A stretch of DNA of 47,458 nucleotides from Candidatus Saganbacteria bacterium (lineage in GTDB: Bacteria > Margulisbacteria > WOR-1 > XYC2-FULL-46-14 > WPAF01), in NCBI GenBank assembly GCA_009772965.1, contig WPAF01000009.1, positions 1 through 47,458 of the forward strand. Direction: 5' to 3'. Below are positions 1-7,894 of the stretch, piece by piece. The notes under the pieces were generated by a model, which searched no databases, was not told the origin of the DNA, and saw nothing but the letters and a program-made list of their open reading frames with translations. A program made the position numbers and the translations under genes. The stretch's first letter is position 1, and each line of letters starts with the position of its first letter.

Positions 1-93
1 TGTCCATCAACCATATTTATATCACAATCCCTTTCATGAGTCCAGTCCTATTCGATCTTCTTCTTTACTTGGCACTTCAATAACTCTGAATAG

Positions 94-345
94 TTACTTG
101 CGATTTTTGGCGGTATCAATCATTTTTTCAAACTCTTTTAAAATCGGCTCGGGTATCCAGGTTTCACCGCAATCGCCGCAAATATATGCCACCGTATTTT
201 CCATGAGGTAAAGCTTGCCGTTTTCAAATTCTTCAAGATTAATTTTCTCGGGCTTCAACTTGCCGCCGCAAGCTTCGCAGGTTTGCTCAGCTTCTTCAAA
301 TGTATTTTCTACATTACTGCTATTATTTTCTTTGTTGTTTTTCAA
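94..345 (-). CDS. YgiT-type zinc-finger protein (MqsA N-domain-like)
   Basis: Two Cys pairs (CEACGG and, about 30 residues later, CGDCGE) are followed by a short helix, the pattern of YgiT-type zinc fingers, which occur alone or as the metal-binding part of MqsA-like antitoxins. The frame is open up to 411. However, a good minus-strand promoter (TTGTCA-N17-TATAAT, 383-355) lies inside that extension, so I place the start at the TTG at 345. That gives about 83 residues with a nearly leaderless mRNA, and a different start is possible. No partner toxin (DUF4258 or MqsR) is visible upstream. The 93 bases downstream to the window edge are too short to judge. Role as a toxin-antitoxin remnant or small regulator is inference. 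Confidence 0.55.
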   Translation of the reverse strand: MKNNKENNSSNVENTFEEAEQTCEACGGKLKPEKINLEEFENGKLYLMENTVAYICGDCGETWIPEPILKEFEKMIDTAKNRK

Positions 346-354
346 GGCGGAATT

Positions 355-404
355 ATTATACCCGCAAATTTCCAACTTGACAAGAACAACTATAATGATA
401 GAAT
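355..404. promoter_or_regulatory. overlapping divergent sigma70-type promoters
   Basis: Plus strand: TTGACA at 377-382, 16-bp spacer, TAGAAT at 399-404, pointing to the secreted-protein gene starting at 429. Minus strand: TTGTCA (383-378), 17-bp spacer, TATAAT (360-355), pointing to the zinc-finger gene. The two -35 boxes overlap, so polymerase can probably occupy only one promoter at a time. Confidence 0.6.
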
Positions 405-428
405 TTCCCAAGGTGGAGGTGTTCTTTA

Positions 429-1073
429 GTGAAAAAAATATTTGGTTTTTTGGTTTTGGTTTTGTTTTTAGCGTCAGTTTGCGCTCCGGTGTTTGCAGAT
501 TCCCAGGAAAAAATAGATAAACTAGAAAAAGAGATTATAAGCCTTCAAGTAAAATTATCTAAAACAAAGAATAAGATACAAAAGACTCGGATTCAAAATA
601 CTATTACCGGCCATAAAAAAGCGATTGCCCAATTAAACAAGAGTGAGGCAAGTAAGCCGGTAAAAGTTGCAGTGGGAAAAGCTCAAGTTTCAGGCTCTGT
701 GCTTTTAAAGCATGTGGTCATTAAAGGTGGTTTGGCTGGAGGAGCCGCTTTAATTGCGGCAGACTATTTAATGCCTGCCGGACCAGGCTTAGCTGGCGGG
801 GAAATTGGTTATGCGATTGGAAATAGTTTTGGGATAATTGATGTTGGTGGAAAGTTTATTTATGATTTTGGCGGGCCATTCGCAGGCTTAGAGGTTTCTT
901 ATGCGGGATATTCAAAAGATGTGACAAGTGTGCCAGGGTTATCAGGGACAATTAAATCAGGAATTGGAATTGGTTTAATTGGCGGGATGGTTTTTGGCCA
1001 GTATCAGGTTGGATTAGGTTATAACACAATCCTTGGTTTGAGGGTTGATGGCGGTTATCGAATTAATTTATAA
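429..1073 (+). CDS. secreted coiled-coil / Gly-rich possible outer-membrane protein
   Basis: The GTG start at 429 has a good Shine-Dalgarno (GGAGG, 415-419). The first ~23 residues form a Sec signal peptide ending in a VFA-type cleavage site. Next comes a Lys/Glu/Ile-rich coiled coil of about 45 residues, then ~130 residues rich in Gly with alternating hydrophobic and aromatic positions, ending in GYRINL. The Gly-rich half could be a small beta-barrel or a membrane-inserted surface, as in small outer-membrane proteins with an N-terminal coil. I recognise no family. It is followed 22 bp later by a lipoprotein gene, so the two are probably co-transcribed cell-envelope genes. The envelope location is well supported by the signal peptide; the barrel reading is inference. 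Confidence 0.75.
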   Translation: MKKIFGFLVLVLFLASVCAPVFADSQEKIDKLEKEIISLQVKLSKTKNKIQKTRIQNTITGHKKAIAQLNKSEASKPVKVAVGKAQVSGSVLLKHVVIKGGLAGGAALIAADYLMPAGPGLAGGEIGYAIGNSFGIIDVGGKFIYDFGGPFAGLEVSYAGYSKDVTSVPGLSGTIKSGIGIGLIGGMVFGQYQVGLGYNTILGLRVDGGYRINL

Positions 1074-1095
1074 GGATCAAGGAAAGGTGAAAAAT

Positions 1096-2220
1096 ATGGC
1101 AAAAAAACTACTGATTCTGTTTCTGGCGATTTTTATTGGTGTCGGGATATTTGGCTGTGCAAAAGTAGTGGATACCTTGGTATCAACCTGTAATAGCATT
1201 GGAGCGCTTCCAGCTGGCACAACTGCAGTTAAGCTTTCTGCCAGCAACATTGTTGCTAGTGGGAATAACTTGACGTTTAATTTATCCGCGTTAAATCAGA
1301 GCAACAGCGTTTTATCCGGAATTGGCGGCGGTAATTTTACAGGTACAATTTATACATCTGATCCCTCAATATCAAGCGTAACTGCTTCAACAACTTTAAC
1401 CGCTACTGCCACCTTGACTTGGACGGCTGTCAGTGGTGGAGGCACAGGGACAGCTAAAGATGTTGCGGCATTACTGGCTATTGATAAAAGCGGCACCATG
1501 AGTTCCGGAACTGGAAGCAAGCGTGATTATGCTGAAAAAGCGGCTATCAAGTTTTTGAGCATGGAAGCAACCAATGCAAACAATAAGGCAGCCATTCTTG
1601 TTTATGACCATGTTGTTTCGCTAGAATCCTCGATGCTTCCTGTTGCAGCCAATCAAACCTCCCTCGAAGCTGCTGTTAATGTTTCTGGGTTTGGCGGGGG
1701 GACAGCTTTATAGTATGCATTTTGTTCAGGGGTTTGGGAAGTTTCTAAAGAAGCCGCAGCCTCAAATAAGGTTCGAGCTGTTATTGCTTTAACGGATGGA
1801 ATAGAAAATGGGAACAGCCCAAGCCCTTATAATACAACTACGGAAGTTATAGCGCAGGCTACGAAGTATAGTATACCTATTTATTGTGTGGGAATTTATG
1901 ATAGCACTTCTGAAGTTACATCCTATGGCCAATATCTTAGAGATATTGCACTTGGAACAACTGGATCTGCCGATAACTTCTTTTCATTCAACACCGCTGT
2001 TGATACTTTATCTGTAAAGAGTGTCAGAGGATTAGGAGTTTTAGAAGACCTATACCAGAAATTAGCAACCGCCCTTTCTCAGTCTTACACGATGACAGGA
2101 TCACTTTCCACATCCTTGACTGCAGGAACTACTTACTGGCTAAAACTTGTTTTTTCCGCGCCGGTATCAGGAGGAGGAACCCTAACCAGTACTGTAATTA
2201 TCTCATTTGTTGCTCAGTAG
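1096..2220 (+). pseudogene. VWA-domain lipoprotein interrupted by one in-frame TAG
   Basis: The ATG at 1096 follows a GGAAAGGTG ribosome site. The N-terminus is a lipoprotein signal ending in a lipobox (IFGC), so the mature protein would be membrane-anchored. About 85 Ser/Thr/Gly-rich residues follow, then a von Willebrand A domain with a MIDAS motif (DKSGTMS). Translation stops at a TAG at 1711-1713, right after GGGTAL. The same frame stays open from 1714 to the stop at 2220 and carries the rest of the VWA fold (AVIALTDGIENG, then IPIYCVGIYD) and a C-terminal beta-rich domain. No indel is needed: one base change or stop-codon readthrough would restore about 374 codons. It may be a recent pseudogene, a sequencing error, or a two-part gene (a GTG restart at 1888 is possible). 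Confidence 0.75.
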
Positions 2221-2241
2221 TTTAGTAATATAGTTTCCATG

Positions 2242-2277
2242 GCAGGGTCTCGAAGTTTTTCGAGACCCTGCTTTTTT
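2242..2277 (+). terminator. strong intrinsic terminator after the VWA lipoprotein gene
   Basis: A perfect 13-bp inverted repeat (2242-2254 with 2259-2271, 4-base loop) is followed by a run of six T (2272-2277). The end of the T-run is shared with the -35 box of the glyA promoter. Confidence 0.88.
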
Positions 2278-2304
2278 GACGGCATATTTTATTTGTGATA
2301 AAAT
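2276..2304 (+). promoter_or_regulatory. glyA-ftsEX operon promoter
   Basis: TTGACG at 2276-2281, 17-bp spacer, TAAAAT at 2299-2304. The start point would fall near 2311, just before the AGGAG ribosome site of glyA. It abuts the preceding terminator. Confidence 0.7.
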
Positions 2305-2327
2305 CGCTGAAGATAGGAGAAAATATT

Positions 2328-3575
2328 ATGCACTTTGGCATTGACCACATTAGAAAATTTGATCCTGAAACCGCAAAGGCGCTTGATTTAGAATACGAAC
2401 GCCAGCAAACACATTTAGAATTAATTGCCTCAGAAAATTTTACTTCCCGCGCGGTTATGGAAGCCGCAGGCTCGGTTTTGACCAATAAATATGCTGAGGG
2501 CTATCCGGGAAAAAGATATTATGGCGGCTGCCAGTTTGTTGATATTGTTGAGGACTTGGCAAGGGAAAGGGCAAAAAAACTTTTTGGCTGTGACCACGCA
2601 AACGTCCAGCCGCATTCGGGCTCTCAAGCTAATATGGCGGTATATTTAGCTTGTTTAAATTATGGCGACACGGTGATGGGATTAAATCTTTCCCATGGCG
2701 GTCATTTAACCCATGGATCGCCTGTAAATATTTCCGGCTTATATTTTAAGTTTACTTCATACGGGGTAAACAAGGATACAGAAGTTATTGATTATGATGA
2801 ACTTAGAAAAACTGCCCTTGAAGCTAAACCAAAATTAATTGTTACCGGCGCGACTGCTTATCCTAGGATATTGGATTTTAAAAAGTTCAAGGAAATAGCC
2901 GATGAAATCGGCGCAATTTTAATGGTAGATATTGCCCATATCGCGGGCTTGGTTATTGCCGGCGTGCATCCGTCGCCTGTCCCTCACGCGCAGGTTGTTA
3001 CCACAACTACCCATAAGACCCTTAGGGGGCCAAGGGGCGGCATGATTATGTGCCAAGCGGACTATGCCCAAAAAATTGATAAAGCGATTTTTCCGGGGAT
3101 TCAGGGCGGGCCTTTAATGCATATTATCGCGGCAAAGGCGGTGGCTTTAAAAGAAGCTGGCACGGAGGAGTTTAAAAAATATCAGGAGCAAATCGCAAAA
3201 AACGCCAAAGCATTAGCTAAAGCATTAATTGACAGCGGGTTTCGGCTGGTTTCAGGCGGCACAGACACACATCTTATGCTGGTTGATTTGCGCGCCAAAA
3301 AAATCAACGGGAAAGAAGCAGAAAAATTATTAGGTGAAGTCGGCATTACAGTAAATAAAAATACCATCCCGTTTGACCCGGAAAAACCATTTGTCACATC
3401 AGGCATCAGGATTGGGACTCCTGCCATTACTACTCGCGGTATGAAAGAAGCTGAAATGAAAAAAGTTGCTGATTACATTAACCAGGCGATTGAATGCAGG
3501 GATAATGACAGCAAGAAAAAAGAAATTCGCGAAGCCGTAAAAAAGCTTTGCCTGGAGTTTCCATTATATAAATGA
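2328..3575 (+). CDS. glyA: serine hydroxymethyltransferase
   Basis: A PLP enzyme that interconverts serine and glycine while charging tetrahydrofolate with a one-carbon unit; cytosolic. The 415 residues match the family's usual length. Visible motifs include ASENFTS near residue 35, [14 protein letters not shown] near 55-68 (typical SHMT substrate and PLP region), and [14 protein letters not shown], in which Lys230 is the PLP Schiff-base lysine. I start at the ATG at 2328 because AGGAG lies 8 bases upstream; an earlier in-frame GTG at 2295 lies inside the promoter. The stop overlaps the ATG of ftsE (ATGA), indicating translational coupling. Confidence 0.97.
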   Translation: MHFGIDHIRKFDPETAKALDLEYERQQTHLELIASENFTSRAVMEAAGSVLTNKYAEGYPGKRYYGGCQFVDIVEDLARERAKKLFGCDHANVQPHSGSQANMAVYLACLNYGDTVMGLNLSHGGHLTHGSPVNISGLYFKFTSYGVNKDTEVIDYDELRKTALEAKPKLIVTGATAYPRILDFKKFKEIADEIGAILMVDIAHIAGLVIAGVHPSPVPHAQVVTTTTHKTLRGPRGGMIMCQADYAQKIDKAIFPGIQGGPLMHIIAAKAVALKEAGTEEFKKYQEQIAKNAKALAKALIDSGFRLVSGGTDTHLMLVDLRAKKINGKEAEKLLGEVGITVNKNTIPFDPEKPFVTSGIRIGTPAITTRGMKEAEMKKVADYINQAIECRDNDSKKKEIREAVKKLCLEFPLYK

Positions 3576-4255
3576 TAGATTTAAAAAATATTTCAAAGGT
3601 TTATGCTAATGGCGTGGAAGCGCTTTTTGATATCAATCTCCACATCGGCAAAGAGGAATTTGTTTTTATTGTTGGTCCCTCCGGCGCCGGCAAAACAACT
3701 ATCATGAAAATGCTTTATAGGGAAGAGCTTCCTACCAGCGGACAGGTAATTGTTGACCGCGTTAATGTGACCGAATTAACTGCCGAACAAGTTCCGTATT
3801 TAAGAAGAAATATCGGTGTTGTTTTTCAAGATTATAAATTATTGCCCAGAAGGACCGTATATGAAAATGTAGCTTTTGCCTTGCAGGTGACAGGCGCTCC
3901 AAGATCCCAGATTCGCCGCCATACCATGCAGGCGCTTGAGCTGGTTGGGATGTTAAAGCGTGCCTCGTCTTTTCCTGAAGAACTTTCTGGCGGGGAAAAG
4001 CAAAGAGTGTGCATCGCGCGGGCGATTGTAAATAATCCTCCTTTGCTTTTGGCCGATGAGCCGACAGGGAACCTTGATCCGCAAACGACTTTTGAAATAA
4101 TGGAGCTTTTGGATAAAATTAACCGCAGGAATACGACGGTCATTACTTCAACCCATAATAAAAGTATTGTGGATATAATGAAAAGGCGGGTAATCCAGCT
4201 GGAGTCAGGCAGGGTTATAAGAGACCAGCAATTGGGGATGTATCACAGCAAATGA
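3572..4255 (+). CDS. ftsE: cell division ATP-binding protein FtsE
   Basis: The ATPase subunit of the FtsEX ABC complex, which acts at the division septum by activating peptidoglycan hydrolases rather than by transport. It is 227 residues long. Walker A is GPSGAGKT (35-42), the Q-loop sits in [18 protein letters not shown], the signature is LSGGEKQR (138-145) and Walker B is [12 protein letters not shown] (158-169). The Q-loop region and size are typical of FtsE. Its start overlaps the glyA stop and its stop overlaps the ftsX start (ATGA each time), so the three genes form a tight operon. Confidence 0.96.
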   Translation: MIDLKNISKVYANGVEALFDINLHIGKEEFVFIVGPSGAGKTTIMKMLYREELPTSGQVIVDRVNVTELTAEQVPYLRRNIGVVFQDYKLLPRRTVYENVAFALQVTGAPRSQIRRHTMQALELVGMLKRASSFPEELSGGEKQRVCIARAIVNNPPLLLADEPTGNLDPQTTFEIMELLDKINRRNTTVITSTHNKSIVDIMKRRVIQLESGRVIRDQQLGMYHSK

Positions 4256-5145
4256 ACATTTTAACTAATTTAGAGTTTTCTGTCGTAGAAGCTTTACGGA
4301 GCATCCGCCGCTCGGGTTTGATGAGCCTTGTCGCGATTGGTATTGTCACGATTTCATTGACAGTTTTTGGCATTTTTTTGCTTTTTGCGATAAATTTGGG
4401 CAATATGGTTTCTTTTATGGGAACCCGGCTTGATATAGTCGCTTATGTTGACAGGGACTTAAACCAGGATTCCGCACAAATTTTAGAGACTGCGATTTCA
4501 CAAATCCCCGGAGTGGACAAGGTTAATTATATTCCAAAAGACCAAGCCTGGAAAACATTCAGGGAGGAATTTGGCGCGAAGTTGGATATTGCCGACGTAG
4601 TAAAAGAAAACCCTCTGCCGAATGCCTTTGCCGTCAGAGTGAGGACTCCGGATATTTTGCCCCGCGTGGCAGAACAGGTTGCCAGGTTTTCTGATGTTTC
4701 AGAAGTAAGGTACAGCGGGAAGCTGATTAAACAAATCCAAAATTTAGTTGATGCTGTGAGGATTGGCGGAGCAGTGCTTTCAATCCTTCTCTTCTTTGCT
4801 ACTCTTTTAATTGTAGTAAACACTATCCGCTTGACGGTTTTAGCCCGTGAAACTGATATATATATAATGAGGCTGGTGGGGGCTACCAATTCTTTTATCC
4901 GCTGGCCCTTTGTAATCGAGGGTATTTTAATGGGAATCCTTGGCGGGATACTCGGCGTGATAATATTGAGGTTTTCATATGATGCTGTTTTATTAAGGGT
5001 AAAATCAGCCTTGCCATTTTTGCCGGTTGTTGCCGACAGCGGGCTTTTGACGTTTGTTTATGTCTGTATCGGTATTTCCGGCGTTATGCTTGGAATGCTT
5101 GGCGGATATATTTCTGTTTCAAGAATTTTAAAGGAGAAAGGATAA
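4252..5145 (+). CDS. ftsX: cell division permease-like protein FtsX
   Basis: The membrane partner of FtsE. A short cytoplasmic N-terminus leads into a first membrane segment near residues 23-45. An extracytoplasmic domain of ~120 residues follows (from about 50 to 165, including ISQIPGVDKVNYI and the FREEFG-like region). Three more membrane segments follow between about 170 and 295, so the topology is the usual four helices. The 297-residue length is normal. The extracytoplasmic loop is expected to contact a hydrolase or its activator. No EnvC/M23-type activator follows; a PpiC/TPR protein gene comes next after 3 bp. Confidence 0.95.
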   Translation: MNILTNLEFSVVEALRSIRRSGLMSLVAIGIVTISLTVFGIFLLFAINLGNMVSFMGTRLDIVAYVDRDLNQDSAQILETAISQIPGVDKVNYIPKDQAWKTFREEFGAKLDIADVVKENPLPNAFAVRVRTPDILPRVAEQVARFSDVSEVRYSGKLIKQIQNLVDAVRIGGAVLSILLFFATLLIVVNTIRLTVLARETDIYIMRLVGATNSFIRWPFVIEGILMGILGGILGVIILRFSYDAVLLRVKSALPFLPVVADSGLLTFVYVCIGISGVMLGMLGGYISVSRILKEKG

Positions 5146-5148
5146 TTT

Positions 5149-6522
5149 ATGCTGTCATGGCTTAGAAAAAAAACCAAAGCGATAATGATAACAGTTGCGG
5201 TGCTTTTTTTCGTTTCAATGTTTTATGGCTTGGGCTATAGGGGGATAAGCGAATTTAAAGGCGAGAAATCAGGTTTTATAAAGGTTAATGGCCGCGAGGT
5301 TAATCCCCGCTTATTTACCAATATCCTCCAAAAAATACGGGAAAATTTTCCGGCAAGGGTCAAGCCGTCTGAAGCTTTATTTATTCAAAACCTGGCATTG
5401 TCACAAACTATTGATTTTGCCGTTATGCTTGACCAGGCCAGGAAAACAGAAAGTGTTTCAGGATCGGAAATAAATGGGGCGATTGATGAAATAACAAAGG
5501 CGCAAAAGTTCCCTTCAGTAAAAGAATTAAGGCAAGCGGTAGAAAAATCCGGCATAACCTGGAACGATTTTAAAGCACTGCTAAGGGATGAGATACTGGT
5601 TCAAAAAGCCGTAAGAAAAGTAAGGGACAGCGCTTCTGTTTCTTCAAGCGACTTAAGAGAGGTAAGGGCGCGCCACATATTGATAAGGATCAAGCCGGGG
5701 AAAGAAGAAGAAGCCAAAAAATTGGCTGACAAAATTTATGAAAAAGCAAAGGGCGGCGCCGACTTTAAAAAGCTGGCGGCGCAATATTCAGAAGATCCCG
5801 GCTCAAAAAAAAATGGGGGAGATTTGGGGTTTTTTACTACCGGTAAAATGGTAAAGGAATTTGAAAATACCGCATTCTCATTAAAAGTATCTGAAATTGG
5901 CGCCCCGGTAAAAACAGATTTTGGCTATCATATAATTAAAGTAGAGGACATAAGGGTTAGAAAAATTTCCGGGGCGAGTGATCCTGAAGCCGCGATACGT
6001 AAAGAGAAGCAGGAAAGCGCGTATAATGAATGGTTTTACGGGTTAAAGCAAAAAGCAAAAGTTGAAATTATGGATCCGGCCCTTAAGGCGATGGATCTGA
6101 GGTTTAGGGGGAGGATTGGGGATGCGGTTTTAGAATACCAAAAAGCAATCTCGAAAAATCCAAGGAATGCTTTTTACCGACTATTTTTGGGCTTGCTTTA
6201 TGAAGATTCAAACAAAATGGAGCTGGCAATTGCTGAATATAAAGAAGCGATAAAGCTGGATTCTTCAAATACTGTGTTATACATAACTTTGGGCGATGCT
6301 TATAAGAAGATTGGAAATAAAGCGCTGGCAATAGAACAGTTTAAACAAGCATCCTTGATTGCCGGAGACGATAAAAAGATGCATGAAGAATTAAGCAGGA
6401 CATTTAAATCTTTAGGGGCTTCAGCTTTAGTGCTTTCAGAGCTAAAAGAAGTTTCAAGATTAGAAAAAAAAGAAGCATTTGAAAAGTCATTGATTGAAAA
6501 GAATAAGGTTAAGACTGAATAG
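5149..6522 (+). CDS. membrane-anchored PpiC/SurA-type peptidyl-prolyl isomerase with C-terminal TPRs
   Basis: A single N-terminal membrane anchor (about residues 11-29) is followed by a SurA/PpiD-like N-terminal chaperone domain (FIKVNGREV onward, ~43-165). Next is a parvulin rotamase domain (REVRARHILIRIKPG to FGYHIIKVEDI, ~171-267) and then about three TPR units (~310-410). It should act outside the cytoplasmic membrane in folding exported proteins. The joined parvulin and TPR halves are unusual; the TPRs could dock a partner. It sits 3 bp after ftsX in the same operon, suggesting a role with the division or envelope machinery (inference). Its last 14 bases overlap the end of the convergent phosphohexomutase gene. 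Confidence 0.88.
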   Translation: MLSWLRKKTKAIMITVAVLFFVSMFYGLGYRGISEFKGEKSGFIKVNGREVNPRLFTNILQKIRENFPARVKPSEALFIQNLALSQTIDFAVMLDQARKTESVSGSEINGAIDEITKAQKFPSVKELRQAVEKSGITWNDFKALLRDEILVQKAVRKVRDSASVSSSDLREVRARHILIRIKPGKEEEAKKLADKIYEKAKGGADFKKLAAQYSEDPGSKKNGGDLGFFTTGKMVKEFENTAFSLKVSEIGAPVKTDFGYHIIKVEDIRVRKISGASDPEAAIRKEKQESAYNEWFYGLKQKAKVEIMDPALKAMDLRFRGRIGDAVLEYQKAISKNPRNAFYRLFLGLLYEDSNKMELAIAEYKEAIKLDSSNTVLYITLGDAYKKIGNKALAIEQFKQASLIAGDDKKMHEELSRTFKSLGASALVLSELKEVSRLEKKEAFEKSLIEKNKVKTE

Positions 6523-7894
6523 CTTTTTGCCCGGCGGATAAAAGCAGTTCAACCTGATCAAAGGTTCTGGCTTCGGCATAAATCCTCAAAAGCGGCTCGG
6601 TGCCTGACATCCTGAATAATATCCATGAGCTGTCGCTGAAATCTAGTTTTAAACCATCCAAAGTTTCAATTTTAACAATTTGGGAGTTGGCGAAAGCCTT
6701 TAGCCCCTTCATCACTTCAATTTTTCTTAAAGCCATTTCCCTGTCAATGCCGTGAAGGTCAATGCGGTCATAATAAGAATACCCAAACTCATCCATTATT
6801 TCATCAAGCAGCTGTTTTAATGTTTTTTTATTATAAGCTATTAACTCGGCTAAAAGCAGGGTGCAAAGGCTTCCGTCCCTTTCGGGGATATTGCCTTTTA
6901 TCCCGATTCCTCCGCTTTCTTCCCCGCCAATAAGGATGTTTTCTTTGAGCATTTTATCGGCGATATATTTAAATCCGATCGGGACTTCTTCAATTTGAAG
7001 GCCGTATTTTTTTGCCTGGAGTTCTATAAGCCGGGAAATGTTAAAGGTTTTAATAATTTTGCCGTCCATTTTTTTGTTTTCAACTAAATGTTTTAGCAGT
7101 AGGGAAAAGATGTTATGCGAAGAAATAAAAACGCCTGATGAATCAACGCATCCGATGCGGTCGGCATCCCCGTCAATTGCGGCGCCCATTATTAAAGTGT
7201 TTTTACTTTTCACAAGCAAGTCTTTAGTATATGAAGTAAGATCAATTAAATTTTGCGGGATCGGCTCCGGATTTAACCCCCCGAATAGAGGATCACGGTT
7301 TGAGTTTATTTCATCAATCTCAAGTAAATTACTTAAATAACCTATTCCGCTGCCATGCATGCAGTCAAGCACAATTTTAATATTAGCGTTTTTAATTTTT
7401 TCAAGATCAACAAAAGAGGAAATATGCTTTAGGTATCCAGGTTTTGGGTCAAACATTTCAATTTTGGTTTTAGCTCCAAGAGATTGGGTTGGATGATTTA
7501 TTTCTGCCTCAACCGCTTTGGTGAACTCCGGTCGGGCAGATCCGCCAAATGATTCTTTTATTTTAAAGCCGTTCCATTCGGGTGGATTGTGGCTGGCAGT
7601 AATCATAATTCCGGCATTAAGATTATTTGTTTTGACGAAATATGAAAGAGCGGGGGAAGGAAGCGAATATTTTGAGAGATATGTTTTTATTCCGTTTTCT
7701 GCGCAAACTTCCGCGGTGGTTTGGGCAAAATCTTCAGATTGAAAACGGTTGTCAAAGCCAACAGCCACTCCGGCTTTATCGTGCCCGCTTTTTTTAAGAT
7801 GATTTATAAATGCTAAAGTGACATGCTTAATATTATCAAAAGTGAAATCATCTGCTATCTTTGCCCGCCAGCCGTCAGTGCCGAATTTTATCAT
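6509..7894 (-). CDS. phosphoglucomutase/phosphomannomutase family protein
   Basis: An alpha-D-phosphohexomutase of 461 residues with all four signature loops: FGTDGWR (4-10), the phosphoserine loop TASHNPPEWNG with Ser101, the metal loop DGDADR (241-246), the sugar loop GGEESGG (323-329), and the C-terminal phosphate-binding RMSGTEPLLR. It interconverts hexose 1- and 6-phosphates. Sequence alone does not tell whether the substrate is glucose, mannose or glucosamine phosphate. Its start overlaps the stop of the upstream PBP1A-type gene (ATGA), so it may supply precursors for wall or surface polysaccharide. With pgi, pfk and pckG in the window it could also serve general hexose metabolism. Confidence 0.92.
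   Translation of the reverse strand: MIKFGTDGWRAKIADDFTFDNIKHVTLAFINHLKKSGHDKAGVAVGFDNRFQSEDFAQTTAEVCAENGIKTYLSKYSLPSPALSYFVKTNNLNAGIMITASHNPPEWNGFKIKESFGGSARPEFTKAVEAEINHPTQSLGAKTKIEMFDPKPGYLKHISSFVDLEKIKNANIKIVLDCMHGSGIGYLSNLLEIDEINSNRDPLFGGLNPEPIPQNLIDLTSYTKDLLVKSKNTLIMGAAIDGDADRIGCVDSSGVFISSHNIFSLLLKHLVENKKMDGKIIKTFNISRLIELQAKKYGLQIEEVPIGFKYIADKMLKENILIGGEESGGIGIKGNIPERDGSLCTLLLAELIAYNKKTLKQLLDEIMDEFGYSYYDRIDLHGIDREMALRKIEVMKGLKAFANSQIVKIETLDGLKLDFSDSSWILFRMSGTEPLLRIYAEARTFDQVELLLSAGQKAIQS

Noticed and set aside
1711-1713. General reassignment of TAG to an amino acid
   Set aside because: groEL, pckG, the PpiC/TPR gene, the 323-residue protein and the EF-like gene all end properly at TAG, so the code is standard; the TAG in the VWA gene is a local event.
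2295-2327. Upstream GTG as glyA start
   Set aside because: It lies inside the spacer of the promoter TTGACG-N17-TAAAAT; the ATG at 2328 has a well placed ribosome site and matches the family's N-terminus.
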